Shown here: piece after piece, positions 8,545 through 18,116 of the stretch
Layout of the letters: the number at the start of each line of letters is the position of its first letter
How positions within the stretch are numbered: the first letter of the stretch is position 1
Source of the DNA: JAOAPG01 sp963791575
Lineage (GTDB): Bacteria; Acidobacteriota; Terriglobia; Terriglobales; Acidobacteriaceae
Length of the DNA stretch: 64,000 nucleotides
Assembly (NCBI GenBank): GCA_963791575.1
Contig: CAWBSY010000001.1
Coordinates: forward strand, 434,001 to 498,000
Direction of reading: 5' to 3'
Translations under genes and position numbers: made by a program
Notes under the pieces: generated by a model
The model's database searches: none
What the model saw: the letters and a program-made list of their open reading frames with translations, nothing else
Told to the model about the DNA's origin: nothing

Positions 8545-9846
8545 GTGTCAAATTCCGATCTCACGTCGATTCTCTTTATCCTTCTACTTCTTGTGGGTTT
8601 GGCGCAGTTGCTTGGCTATTTCTTCGTGAAACTCCGGCAACCGAAGGTGGTCGGCGAAATACTGGCCGGTATCGTACTTGGCCCCGCTCTCATTGGACGA
8701 TTGCCCTTGGCTTCGGGGCTGATGGAGGCTATTAAGCACCAGGGAAACATTCTGAACTTTGTTTACTGGCTCGGCTTGCTGCTGCTGATGTTTCTCTCGG
8801 GGGCGGAAACTCGCCAATTGTTCAGCCGCGAAGAGCGGCGCGAAGTAGGTTGGCTTGCCATTGTAGGCACGGGTATGCCGTTCATTCTAGGTCTGGTGTT
8901 CGGCCCATGGCTGATTCGCCCCACGCTCGCGGGACCGAATGGGAATCGCATTTCGTTGATCATCATTCTTGCTGTTGGCGTCGCTGTAACTTCCGTTCCG
9001 GTTGTTTCGAAGATTTTCGCGGACCTGAAGATACTCCATACCCGCTTTGCACGTCTGGTTCTAGGTGTGGCCGTGCTGGAAGACATCGTGCTGTGGCTGG
9101 CACTGGCCGTGGCGACGGCGATGGCTGGTAAAACCGTCCTCAACCCACGGCAAATGTCGTATCACCTGATTACCACTATTGGGTTCTTTGCGCTCGGATT
9201 AACCATCGTTCCCCGGATCATCAAACGGATTAATAAATCGCGGTTCAATGTCATTGCAAAGCACTCGCCCGTGGCATATGCGATTGCAGTTCTGCTCGGA
9301 TATTGCGTAGTTGCGGGGGCGCTCGATGTCAGCGTAGTTTTTGCGGCGTTTCTTGCCGGCTTCGCCGTCGTACACAAGAAGCGCCGGCTTTTTGCGGAGG
9401 CGCTCGACGCTATAGGAAAGGTGTCGTTCGCGTTCTTTATTCCTGCGTACTTCGCGATTGTAGGATTGAAACTCGACTTGATTCGGGGTCTATCGTTCTG
9501 GATGTTGGCCACGTTTATCGTCGGAAGTTGTATCGTCAAAATTCTTTCTGTTTCGCTGGCTGGGCGTTTCGCAGGGTTCCGTGGGTTGGATCTGATTAAT
9601 CTTGCGATCACAACGAACGCACGAGGTGGACCGGGGATCGTGCTGGCCAGCGTGGCGTTTGAAGCCGGAATAATCAGTCCGGCGTTCTACACCACACTTG
9701 TGTTAGCTGCCGTCCTCACTTCACAGATGGCGGGCGCGTGGCTCGACTATGTGCTGCGCCGTGGCTGGCCATTGCTGACAACGTCGGGCGCGAGTGACGC
9801 GGCCATCGTTCCAGCAGAAGAAAGTCCCTTATTCTCAAATCAGTGA
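8545..9846 (+). CDS. cation:proton antiporter, CPA2 (KefB/NapA) family
   Basis: 433 residues with a GTG start and a strong GGGGGAG five bases upstream. About 12-13 hydrophobic helices cover the sequence. The N-terminal PKVVGEILAGIVLGP and the central VAVTSVPVVSKIFADL and LGVAVLEDIVLW segments are typical of the Na+(K+)/H+ exchanger domain. There is no C-terminal TrkA-N domain, so it is the short form. It would exchange protons for Na+ or K+ across the inner membrane. It converges with the TonB receptor gene across a hairpin. Confidence 0.92.
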   Translation: MSNSDLTSILFILLLLVGLAQLLGYFFVKLRQPKVVGEILAGIVLGPALIGRLPLASGLMEAIKHQGNILNFVYWLGLLLLMFLSGAETRQLFSREERREVGWLAIVGTGMPFILGLVFGPWLIRPTLAGPNGNRISLIIILAVGVAVTSVPVVSKIFADLKILHTRFARLVLGVAVLEDIVLWLALAVATAMAGKTVLNPRQMSYHLITTIGFFALGLTIVPRIIKRINKSRFNVIAKHSPVAYAIAVLLGYCVVAGALDVSVVFAAFLAGFAVVHKKRRLFAEALDAIGKVSFAFFIPAYFAIVGLKLDLIRGLSFWMLATFIVGSCIVKILSVSLAGRFAGFRGLDLINLAITTNARGGPGIVLASVAFEAGIISPAFYTTLVLAAVLTSQMAGAWLDYVLRRGWPLLTTSGASDAAIVPAEESPLFSNQ

Positions 9847-9868
9847 GCGTGCCTGTACTGGCAAAAGT

Positions 9869-9895
9869 CCCCGCCCAAGCAGAGCTTGGACGGGG
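9869..9895. terminator. hairpin between convergent genes, probable bidirectional terminator
   Basis: A 12-base stem with one mismatch (CCCCGCCCAAGC against GCTTGGACGGGG) and a 3-base loop lies between the stop of the antiporter gene and the stop of the TonB receptor gene. There is no good U-tract on either side, so termination may be inefficient or factor-assisted. Confidence 0.6.
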
Positions 9896-9916
9896 CACCC
9901 TCTAGTATCTTTCGCT

Positions 9917-12769
9917 CTACTCTCCAGACGAAGTCCAGCGCACTCCGAAAGAAGCGGTCGGATGATAGAACTCTCTCTGAATGGGATATTGGGTGCTGCC
10001 TTGGTAGAAGCCAAAAGGCTCGTTAGTTAGGTTGAGTCCGTAGGCAACCACGCTTAATCCCTTGTACACACGGTAGCTGCCTTGAATGTCGAATTGAGTG
10101 TGCGCGTAGAGGTATTGATCTCCATTAGGGCCCTTCAATCCTACAACCCGATCGGCTGGATTCAGCCCGCCGGTCTGATTCCAGAAGTAGGAGTAGATAC
10201 TCGCATCATTGTGGCTTACGGCAAAGCGCATCGAGAGGCGGGACTTGTCGTAAGTGAAGCCCAAGTTCCAATTGTTGGGTGCCTGACGCTGCAAGCTCGG
10301 ATGATCGGTTCTGCCTCCGTTGAACCCGGTTGGAAACGTAACTTGCGACGTCGTGTAGCTATAGTTGGCTGAAACTCCGAAGCCATTCAAAGGTCCTGGC
10401 AGGAATGAGAGTCGCTGTTCCCACGCGGCTTCAAAGCCCGTGATGTGACCACTCGGCCCGTTAATCGATTCCTGTACGAAGTAAGTCGGAAAAGGTCCGC
10501 CCTGCAGCACTGAAGTTGTTGGATAAATAGGGTCAGACAAGGTCTTGTAGAAAAAGCCAGCTTGCAGGATGCCGAGCGGCTGGAAATAGTGTTCCACCAG
10601 GACGTCGTAGTTATTGGCTTTCGTTGCCTTGAGCGCCGGATTTCCTTTCACAATGCTGGGATATGGGCTCGTGTTTGCGTCGACTACTTGGGAAGGCACA
10701 ATATCGGAAAAGTTGGGCCGCGCTATACCCATGCCGAAAGTTCCACGGAGATTTGTGTTTTTCTCGATTCGATATTGCAATTGAATGCTCGGCAATACAT
10801 TTACGTAACTCGAGCTGCCCGGAGTCGAAGTAATGGTAGTGACTCCATTCGAATCGGTACTTAGCCCACCTGCGCGATAGGTCGCATCGGTTGCCTCAAA
10901 ACGCACGCCAGTCTGAATGCTCAATTTACCAAAGCCGATCGTGTTCATCAGATAGCCTGCGTAAATACGTTCATTGGCATCGTAATCCGCTGGTATCGAG
11001 TTGCCTTGACTCGCACTTGCATCGAAGCCGAGCTGCCCCAGGTTACTGACAGCGAGTTGTTGAATCTTGCTGTAGTCAGAAAGAGGGCCAATCTGGTAGG
11101 CGTGGTCGTAATAGCTTGGATTGGAAAAGTTGCCTAGAACCTGGTTGAGAGTGATGTTCGTAGTTGGGTTGTCGTAGATCTGATCGTTCTCGCTTTGTGT
11201 CTTGTGCGCATTCCGGATCTTCAGCCCGAACTCAAATGTACCGTAGTGCTGGTGAGTGCTGTACCGTTTTGCTAAAGAGGCAGCCCCCTGAAAATTCAGC
11301 TGCGAACTGGCGTACTGCGGAATAGAGTAGGAGGAGAGTGTGTACGCCGTCGGATCGAAGATATTTGTGCCATCCAGGACGGTAAACTGTGGTTCGTACG
11401 TTCTCGCCGTATTTAATCCCAGATTGACAGAGGGCCCACTGAAACTTGTGCTGGCAAAATCCTGACCGCCGATATTGTGAGAGCGAGAGACCGAGAATTC
11501 ATAGGTGAGCAAGGAAGACGTGAAGTCATGCCTAGCTCCTGTCAGGAAGCTGAAAATCTGTTGATCGGGACGGCGGATGTAGTGGCGGTATTTCATAGAG
11601 CCTGAATCGGCAAACGAATATTGCGTCCCGTTAACTGAATTTAGGGTACTTCCAACGCTGGGCGTGTAGACCCAGGTGTCGCCGTAATCATGGAAATCCG
11701 AGTAGAGTCCCTTGAAATAAATACTTGAACCGGGCTTGATCACGTAATCCAATTCAGGCGCGAAGCCATAGCGAGTCCGATAGTACTTGTAAGTCCGCAT
11801 GTCAGCGCTCGCGAAATATGGATGAACGACACCTGAAGAATCCGCGATAGTTCCCGGTGCGGGTTCGAGATCGTTAATGCCGCGTCCGTTCCAGTCATAG
11901 CCACCACCGAGCAGAAATCCGAATCGCTTGCTTTCGCCAAATCGTTGGCCAACGGTGCCGTTAAAAGCGTCGAGCCACCGGCCCCCGATAATGTTTGTAT
12001 ATCCTCCTTGACCTTCAAATTCGTACATCGGTTTTTCGCTTGGCGATTTTGTGACGAGATTGACCGATCCACCAATGGCGTCTCCGTCTTGATTGGCAGA
12101 GAGAGTTTTGTTCACCTCGATGCGGTCCACCAAACTAGATGGAATGATGTCGAGCTTAATGTTGCGGACGTTTCCTTCTGGAGACGGCAAGTTGACCCCA
12201 TTCACCGTCGTATTGCTTAAACGAGGTTCCGTACCGCGAATCTGGACGTACTTGCCCTCCCCTTCATCACGCTCCAGAGAGACACTAGGCAGGCGGCCCA
12301 CTGCATCGGCTATGTTGGTGTTTGGCAAGCTGGTGATGACCTTCGACGGAAGCACTTGCACAATATTGTCGGCCGTGCGTTCGATGTTGATGGCTTCAAC
12401 TTCGCCGCGAGCGCGCTCTCCGTTAACGGTGACCTCCTCACTTTGCTTTCCTATTTGAAGGACAGCATCCGAGTGTGCCACCTGCCCGGCAGTCACGGTG
12501 ATAGACGTAGTGAGTGGCGAGAATCCTACATACGAGACGGATAGGGTATAAGTGGCGGGCGGCAAATTCGGAATTATGAACTGCCCTTGCCCGTCAGATA
12601 CAGCCGATGGACCGTTTGGCTGTATTTCGATGCGTGCACCAGGTAATACAGAGTTTGTCGAGTCTTTCACCACACCAGAGATGGAACCCTTATCTACCTG
12701 CGCCATGGCCGCAGTTGCCGCCAACATAATTAGAACCGCCGATAGAAACCAAAAGCGCAATCTTTGCAT
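9917..12769 (-). CDS. TonB-dependent outer-membrane receptor
   Basis: About 950 residues. The ATG at 12769 is preferred over one nine codons upstream because a GGGG-type site precedes it and the protein then starts with a signal peptide (MQRLRFWFLSAVLIML, cleavage near AAMAQ). A carboxypeptidase-regulatory-like beta-sandwich (about 25-105, SISGVVKDSTNSVLPGA) is followed by the plug (LPNTNIADAVGRLPSVSLE, YVQIRG, then DAIGGSVNLVTKSP) and a long 22-strand-type barrel ending in aromatic-rich strands. The plug resembles the Xanthomonas/Caulobacter-type receptors used for large nutrients such as glycans. Substrate unknown. Confidence 0.93.
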   Translation of the reverse strand: MQRLRFWFLSAVLIMLAATAAMAQVDKGSISGVVKDSTNSVLPGARIEIQPNGPSAVSDGQGQFIIPNLPPATYTLSVSYVGFSPLTTSITVTAGQVAHSDAVLQIGKQSEEVTVNGERARGEVEAINIERTADNIVQVLPSKVITSLPNTNIADAVGRLPSVSLERDEGEGKYVQIRGTEPRLSNTTVNGVNLPSPEGNVRNIKLDIIPSSLVDRIEVNKTLSANQDGDAIGGSVNLVTKSPSEKPMYEFEGQGGYTNIIGGRWLDAFNGTVGQRFGESKRFGFLLGGGYDWNGRGINDLEPAPGTIADSSGVVHPYFASADMRTYKYYRTRYGFAPELDYVIKPGSSIYFKGLYSDFHDYGDTWVYTPSVGSTLNSVNGTQYSFADSGSMKYRHYIRRPDQQIFSFLTGARHDFTSSLLTYEFSVSRSHNIGGQDFASTSFSGPSVNLGLNTARTYEPQFTVLDGTNIFDPTAYTLSSYSIPQYASSQLNFQGAASLAKRYSTHQHYGTFEFGLKIRNAHKTQSENDQIYDNPTTNITLNQVLGNFSNPSYYDHAYQIGPLSDYSKIQQLAVSNLGQLGFDASASQGNSIPADYDANERIYAGYLMNTIGFGKLSIQTGVRFEATDATYRAGGLSTDSNGVTTITSTPGSSSYVNVLPSIQLQYRIEKNTNLRGTFGMGIARPNFSDIVPSQVVDANTSPYPSIVKGNPALKATKANNYDVLVEHYFQPLGILQAGFFYKTLSDPIYPTTSVLQGGPFPTYFVQESINGPSGHITGFEAAWEQRLSFLPGPLNGFGVSANYSYTTSQVTFPTGFNGGRTDHPSLQRQAPNNWNLGFTYDKSRLSMRFAVSHNDASIYSYFWNQTGGLNPADRVVGLKGPNGDQYLYAHTQFDIQGSYRVYKGLSVVAYGLNLTNEPFGFYQGSTQYPIQREFYHPTASFGVRWTSSGE

Positions 12770-13119
12770 GGTCTGACCCCCAGGATGATTTTGCATACAG
12801 CGAAATTTCGAATCGAGAAAGGGCAGACTAGAGATTGTTTGTTAATGGAGTGTTGAGGCGGAATTAACATTTCGTTAAAAGAATCGAGGACTGAGGATTT
12901 TGGCTCTTAATGTGCAATTCAGATTGCATTAAGAAACTTTCAATTTGGAAGTGCTTCTGTTGCAGAGATCTGGAGTCAGGTTCTATTAACTACGATTGCG
13001 TATCTTGAGGTGCGTGAGCTTTTCGTCTGATGGCGAAGAGTTGGAAACGCCAATGCCGCCAATAATCATGAGCGGCGCAACTTAAGATTTCCCGAATCGA
13101 GGATCGAGGATAGAGGATA
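12770..13119. other. divergent intergenic region with GAGGAT-type repeats
   Basis: 350 bases between the divergent TonB receptor and beta-propeller genes, so promoters for both should lie here, but no convincing -35/-10 pair is seen. Two copies of an iterated ATCGAGGAT/CTGAGGATT word occur, at 12884-12901 and 13094-13119; the second directly abuts the downstream ATG and supplies its AGAGGA Shine-Dalgarno. Confidence 0.5.
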
Positions 13120-14142
13120 ATGGTGACGAAAATATTGACGCAGATTTCGGTTCTCTTGATATTCAGCGCCCTATGTCTGGCTGCAGACGCGCCCGGCTAC
13201 AAGGTTACGAACAAGTATTCTGTTCAGGGCGACGACGGTTTTGACTACATCGTATTTGATAGTTCGTCCAATCGCCTTTACGTTTCGCACGGGACGAAAG
13301 TGGATGTGCTTGATGCAGATTCTGGCAAAACGCTTGGCAAGGTTGAGAACACGCCCGGCGTTCACGGCATTGCCATCGTTCCGAGCTTGAATCGAGGATT
13401 TGCCACCAATGGTGCCAATGGCACAGTGTCGGTATTTGACACGAATACGTTCAAGACTATAAAAACCATTTCCGTTTCCGCAGACCCGGATTTTATTTTC
13501 TACGACGTGACGACAAAGCGAGTATTGGTCTGTTATGGAGACGGCGCTGCAATTACGGCGATAGATCCTGAGAAAGAGGCTGTGATTGGGAAAATAGATC
13601 TTGGCGGTGGGGCGGAAGCGTCCGTCGTAAGTCTGGACGGAGTGGGCTTCGTGAATTTGGAGGAGTCCGCCGTAGTAGTTAGTTACGATCCGCAGCAACT
13701 GACGGTGAAACAAAAGTGGCCTATTACCGGTTGCAAGACTCCCACCGGGCTGGCAATGGACGCTGCAAACGCTCGGCTCTTCATCGGCTGCCGAAGCCAG
13801 GTTCTGGCGGTGAGGGATGCTAACAGCGGCAAGGTAATCACTACCCTGCCGATCGGCGAGAGAGTAGATGCGGTCGCCTTCGATCCAAATAGCAAGTTGA
13901 TTTACGCCTCCAACGGTGGCGGCACGGTATCGGTGATACACCAGAAGAGCGCGAACGAATACGAATCAGTGGGTGAAATTCAAACTCAGAAAAGTGCCAA
14001 GACGATGGCCTATGACCCTAAGTCGAAGCGTCTGTTTCTTTCCGCGGCGGAGATGCAGCCGGCCGCGGTTGTCGCCGGGCAAAAAGCCCGTATGAAACCT
14101 AAGCCAGGAACATTTGCTGTTCTCGTTGTCGAACACCAATAG
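13120..14142 (+). CDS. secreted YncE/YVTN-type beta-propeller protein
   Basis: 340 residues with a signal peptide (about 1-21, LCLAADA). Repeated blades of the YVTN/YncE type follow, for example RLYVSHGTKVDVLDADSGK, GTVSVFDTNTFKTIKTI and LIYASNGGGTVSVI, consistent with a six- or seven-blade propeller in the periplasm. Such proteins bind ligands or partners rather than catalyse; the role is unknown. It is divergent from the TonB receptor, which may mean joint regulation. The GAGG before the ATG is part of the iterated GAGGAT word. Confidence 0.85.
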   Translation: MVTKILTQISVLLIFSALCLAADAPGYKVTNKYSVQGDDGFDYIVFDSSSNRLYVSHGTKVDVLDADSGKTLGKVENTPGVHGIAIVPSLNRGFATNGANGTVSVFDTNTFKTIKTISVSADPDFIFYDVTTKRVLVCYGDGAAITAIDPEKEAVIGKIDLGGGAEASVVSLDGVGFVNLEESAVVVSYDPQQLTVKQKWPITGCKTPTGLAMDAANARLFIGCRSQVLAVRDANSGKVITTLPIGERVDAVAFDPNSKLIYASNGGGTVSVIHQKSANEYESVGEIQTQKSAKTMAYDPKSKRLFLSAAEMQPAAVVAGQKARMKPKPGTFAVLVVEHQ

Positions 14143-14178
14143 CGCCCGCCCGCAAAAGCCGAGCCAAAAATGATATGC

Positions 14179-14206
14179 GCACCAGCCGATTCCAGTCGGC
14201 TGGTGC
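14179..14206. repeat. perfect 11-base inverted repeat (GCACCAGCCGA)
   Basis: GCACCAGCCGA, a 6-base loop, then TCGGCTGGTGC, between the beta-propeller gene and sppA. No U-run follows. It could be a stem-loop terminator or a copy of a dispersed intergenic element. Confidence 0.6.
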
Positions 14207-14224
14207 TACACTACATCCACTTTT

Positions 14225-15143
14225 ATGGCTGAAAATGGACGTTCCCGCACATGGCTCTGGATCCTCATTGGGGGAGGAGCTTTCTTCCTTTTCGTACTTG
14301 CTGTATTTACGCTGGTTTACCTCGCCATGCACGCCGGCGGAGATCAAAGCTCCGGGCTGCACGGTTTTGGAGACAAGATTGGCGTGGTCGATCTGGAGGG
14401 CGTCATCCTTGAGCCGAAGACAGTTGTCGAAGACCTCAAGAAATTTGGAGATGACGATTCGATCAAGGCCATCATCATTCATGTGAATTCTCCGGGTGGC
14501 GGGGTGGCGGCTTCGGAGGAGATTTACCGCGAGGTCAAACGCATTCGCGATGAAAAGCATAAGCGCATTGTGTCGTCGATTGAGACGGTGGGGGCAAGTG
14601 GCGCTTACTATGTTTCTTCAGCCACAAATAAGATCTATGCCGATAACGGCAGCGTGGTGGGATCGATCGGCGTAATTGCCGAGTGGGTGAATTATGGCGA
14701 TCTGATGCGCTGGGCGAAGCTGAAGCCGGAAGTGCTTGACAGTTGGTAAGTTCAAGGACACGGGCGATCCCACGCGGGAGATGACGCCGGAAGAGAAAGC
14801 CTACATGCAGTCGCTCATCGACAATATGTATGGGCAGTTCGTGAATGCAGTGGCCGATGGACGGCACGCAAAAGTGGATGACATCAAGAGCATTGCGGAC
14901 GGCCGGGTGTGGACGGGTGAGCAGGCGCTTTCTTTGCACCTGATAGACCAGATCGGGGACTTTGAAGCTGCGGTTGATGACACAGCCAAGTCGGTCCATA
15001 TCAGCGGAAAACCGGTGCTGGTGCATCCGGAGAAAGATCGCAAGTCAGTGCTGGATTTGCTGTTCGGCGATGTCTCGCAGTATCTCCCTACGAAAGAGAA
15101 GCTGCTGGATCAGGAGACCGGGTTCTTTTATTTGTGGAAGTGA
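14225..15143 (+). CDS. sppA: signal peptide peptidase SppA, 36K type (frameshifted)
   Basis: A membrane-bound serine protease that degrades cleaved signal peptides. An N-terminal membrane helix (about 10-34) precedes the ClpP-like fold: GVVDLEGVI, VNSPGGG (88-94) and nucleophile S125 in GASGAYY. The general-base lysine probably lies in the GKFKD motif after the break. Frame one stops at 14749 and the rest (from 14736) continues in another frame to 15143; removing one T of the TT at 14733-14734 gives an unbroken protein of 305 residues, the family's normal length. No Shine-Dalgarno is evident. Most likely intact in the organism. Confidence 0.88.
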
Positions 15144-15267
15144 AAGGGCAGGCTCTAGGCGTCAGGCTTTGGGCTCTAGGGTTCTAGTTTAAAAAATAGC
15201 CGCCGCCATTTCGTCTGCGAATTTAACTTCCTAGAGCCTAAAGCCTGACGCCTAGAGCCTGCCCTTT
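15143..15267. repeat. 38-base inverted repeat with 49-base loop
   Basis: Arms 15143-15180 and 15230-15267 match at 37 of 38 positions, one of the longest foldable structures in the window. The left arm begins at the last base of the sppA stop codon. Each arm is itself built of repeated GGCTCTAGG words. A shorter copy of the same words (TAGGCTCTGGGCTTCAGGCT) is found near 43367 between rplV and rpsC. Confidence 0.85.
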
Positions 15268-15344
15268 AAAAGACTCTTGCGTACAACCCCTGATATTTGA
15301 GAAGGTTATGTAGCGTTTGCGGTTGACTCGCGAGACTCACCAAA

Positions 15345-15375
15345 ATAGGACGGTGGCTGCGATCACGTTTATAAT
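15345..15375 (+). promoter_or_regulatory. possible promoter of the HU/IHF gene
   Basis: A perfect TATAAT -10 hexamer at 15370-15375, about 50 bases before the ATG. The region 17-18 bases upstream (TAGGAC) is a poor -35 match; a TTGACT further up (15323) is too distant. Suggested by the -10 alone. Confidence 0.35.
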
Positions 15376-15426
15376 CCAGAGCACGTTCTTGAAATTCAAG
15401 CTGAAAAGCACGGAGCCTAGACGCCT

Positions 15427-15765
15427 ATGACGAAAGCCGATCTGATCGACGAAGTGTCCCGCTTGGCGGAATTAACCCGCAAAGACAGCGAGGTCATTGT
15501 CGAGACTATCTTTGACAGCGTGGTTCGATCACTGCGCGTTGGCGACAAAATCGAGATCCGCGGCTTTGGCAGCTTTCGCACGCGTCAGCGTAAACCCCGC
15601 GTCGGACGGAATCCCAAGACTGGCGACCGGGTTGAAGTTCCGGCAAAGAAGATTCCTTTCTTCAAGCCCAGCAAAGAGTTAAAGGATCTGGTCAATACAG
15701 GTGTGGAGAACGGAACACAACCCGCAGCGGTTGTACCGGGCAGCACACCGGCTCCGGCGGAGTGA
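15427..15765 (+). CDS. HU/IHF-family DNA-bending protein
   Basis: 112 residues. The N-terminal dimerisation helices (MTKADLIDEVSRLAELT), the GFGSF turn (47-51) and the beta-arm signature RNPKTGDRVEV with its intercalating proline P63 identify a nucleoid-associated HU/IHF subunit. It is nearer to IHF-beta/HU-beta in look, but the two cannot be separated safely. The last 20 or so residues form an Ala/Pro/Val-rich tail beyond the usual 90-95 residue core. It is probably a single-gene unit, preceded by the 38-base inverted repeat and a TATAAT. Confidence 0.9.
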   Translation: MTKADLIDEVSRLAELTRKDSEVIVETIFDSVVRSLRVGDKIEIRGFGSFRTRQRKPRVGRNPKTGDRVEVPAKKIPFFKPSKELKDLVNTGVENGTQPAAVVPGSTPAPAE

Positions 15766-15796
15766 TTCGCGGCATGTCCGCGTCATTCCGTTCGGC

Positions 15797-16904
15797 CTAC
15801 TTCAAATATAAATCCGCCATTTTTAATGCCAGGTCTTTCGGTTCCAGATCAGCCCGATTACAGAGAATGATGATTGTTAGTTTGTCTTTCGGGAAGCGCT
15901 GAATCGCCGTTCTGAATCCCACGGTTTCTCCGTAATGCCACATTCTGGGATGACCTTTGTAGGGATTAAGAAACCATCCAAAGCCATATTCTGCGGGCTT
16001 GCCATCAGGCTCCTGTGCGCCTCCGGGGACTTGCACCGGAGTTAGCGCGGGCTTCATCTCTACTTCGCTCAGCAGCTTATGCTCGCGCAGAGCTTGATCC
16101 CACTTCGCGAGATCGTTGAGCGAAGAATAAATTCCTCCGTCTCCTAACGTTGCCGACGTCGGGCTTTGGTCGGTTTGGCGCCAAGTGCCGTTTTCCTTCG
16201 TGTGTCCGTAAGAGCGGTTGGGGATTTCGTTCTTTCCCCTCACGTAAGCCACTGTGTTCATCATGCCGAGAGGGGTGAAGATTCGTTCTTGTAGGAACTG
16301 CGGGGAAGGATTTGCCGGAAACTTTCGCGACGATGGTGCCCAGCACCACGTAGCCGGAATTGCTGTACTCCCATTTGGTTCCGGGGACGAACTTGGTTGT
16401 CTTCTGCTGTTTCAAGAGCTGCAGAACTTCTTCATCCTGAATCTGCGGAATTTGATCCGTGTGAATGTTCAAATCTGGTTGAGCCATTAAGTCTTCGTAG
16501 TCCAGCAGGCCAGAGGTGTGATTTAGCAAATTTCGGATCGTGATGGCTTGGCCGTATTCTGGGAAATCGGGGAAGATGTCCGTCAGGCGATCTTCATAAT
16601 GCAGCTTGCCATCTTGGACAAGCAGCATTATCGCCATGGCCGTGAACTGTTTGCTGCATGAGGCGAGACGAAAATTCGTGACTGGATCGATTGGGCGCAG
16701 CGTGCGAAGGTCGGATACGCCATATGCTTTCTCGAATTCTTTGTGGCCGTTTCTCAGAACAAGGACGGCCGCCCCGGGCGCGTTGTCGGAGGCAAGGGAT
16801 GTGAAGATTGAATCGATTGCTTTTGTGTGGTCAGTTTCGGCAGCGCTCAATTGCAGTGCTGTAATCAAAACTAAAAGCGGACACAATAAGCATTTACGTC
16901 TCAT
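15797..16904 (-). CDS. serine beta-lactamase-like protein, secreted (frameshifted)
   Basis: Class C beta-lactamase/DD-peptidase fold, probably a periplasmic peptidase or esterase rather than a true beta-lactamase. A signal peptide (about 1-22), the nucleophile motif SCSK (82-85) and the YSN motif (180-182) lie in the first frame; the C-terminal part (GGIYSSLNDLAKWDQ, WHYGETVG as third motif) is in another frame starting in the 16260s. Deleting one base of the GGGG run at 16302-16305 joins them as SGKSFPQFLQERIF. GGGGA lies upstream of the ATG. It is followed on the same strand by no gene and preceded by a second copy-like gene. Confidence 0.85.
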
Positions 16905-16969
16905 TTCAATCCCCGAAGCATTTTAATGTGAATTTGGCGCCAACCTTGAAGAGCCGACCGTGAAGAACC

Positions 16970-18064
16970 CTATGGGGCGACTTGTTCCAGAAGCTTATTA
17001 GCCAATACATCTGCGTGAGCGTCTTCCATGTTGCACATTACTGCCACTGCGACATCCAACTCCGGCAACATAACCAAATTTGTGCTGGTTCCCGGCTGGC
17101 CTCCACTGTGTGCGATTTCCTTTTTTCCCTTCATTTCTCCTATTCCCCAGCCCAATCCGTAAGTGGTGCTCTTGCCATCGCGAGTCTTTTGTGGAGTCCA
17201 CATCTGCTGTTCCGTTGCTTTCGTCACCAATGCCGCGTGCATGGTCGCAATAGCGAAATCGGCCAAGTCGGTCGCAGTCGAAATCAAACCACCGCCAGGA
17301 ATCTTGTTGCTCGTGTCGGCGAGATAGGCATTTACTACTTCGCCGCTCTCAGTTTTTCTATAACCACGAGTCCGATTCGGAATGATGGCGTATGCGTCGT
17401 CGGAACGGATGTGCTTCATGCCTGCGGGTTGAAAGATATTTCGCTGCAAGTAATCCATGTAGGTCATGCCGGATGCGCCTTCGACTTCGCATCCTAAGAT
17501 CGAAAATCCGAACGTCGAATATTGGAATTTGGTTCCCGGCTCAAGATCAAGTGGTTCGGATTTGAAGAAGTCGAGAGAATCGACAATCGAAGTTGAAATG
17601 CCGTGTGCTGCGGCTTTCTTCATCGGGCTTTTGTAATGCCGAACTCCAGCCAAATGGCCAAGTAGCTCTCGTGTTGTGATTGTCCACTGCTTCTGCGGAT
17701 AAGCCGGACAATACTTCTGAGCCGGTGCATCCAGATCGATCTTTCCGGCTTGAACCAGCTGCATAATCGCAGTCGCAGTGATCGGCTTAGAGATCGATGC
17801 CAGCCGATACATGGTCGAAGTTTTTGCGGGAACAAAGTTTTCTAAATCCGAGAAGCCATAAGCTCCAGTCCACGCAAGCTTCCCATCTTTGACGATCGCG
17901 ACTGAGATGCTGGGCGCATGCTCCTGACTCATGAACGCAGTGATTGCCTTCTCGATGTCGCCGACCTGAGCCGGAGTCAGTTGCGAGGTCTCTTGTCCTG
18001 CACAGAGCGGGAACGAAGACAGTACTAACACGAGCAGCAACAGCACGCGCCGGGTGCGTAGCAT
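16970..18064 (-). CDS. serine beta-lactamase-like protein, secreted
   Basis: 364 residues, intact. A signal peptide (about 1-23) precedes a class C beta-lactamase-like domain with nucleophile motif SISK (S90-K93), a YST in place of YxN (YSTFGF), and HSGG as the third motif. A GAGGG site lies just before the ATG. It is tandem with the frameshifted paralogue downstream, 66 bases apart, suggesting duplication. Family members include D-aminopeptidases, esterases and PBP4*-like proteins; the substrate is not predictable. Confidence 0.88.
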   Translation of the reverse strand: MLRTRRVLLLLVLVLSSFPLCAGQETSQLTPAQVGDIEKAITAFMSQEHAPSISVAIVKDGKLAWTGAYGFSDLENFVPAKTSTMYRLASISKPITATAIMQLVQAGKIDLDAPAQKYCPAYPQKQWTITTRELLGHLAGVRHYKSPMKKAAAHGISTSIVDSLDFFKSEPLDLEPGTKFQYSTFGFSILGCEVEGASGMTYMDYLQRNIFQPAGMKHIRSDDAYAIIPNRTRGYRKTESGEVVNAYLADTSNKIPGGGLISTATDLADFAIATMHAALVTKATEQQMWTPQKTRDGKSTTYGLGWGIGEMKGKKEIAHSGGQPGTSTNLVMLPELDVAVAVMCNMEDAHADVLANKLLEQVAP

Positions 18065-18116
18065 TCTTTCCCTCTTTTTTCTCTCGAGGATGCAGGAGCG
18101 AAACTAATTGACGAGT

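Noticed and set aside
13171..13941. 256-codon minus-strand frame opposite the beta-propeller gene
   Set aside because: Antisense shadow of a gene with signal peptide, ribosome binding site and repeat pattern.
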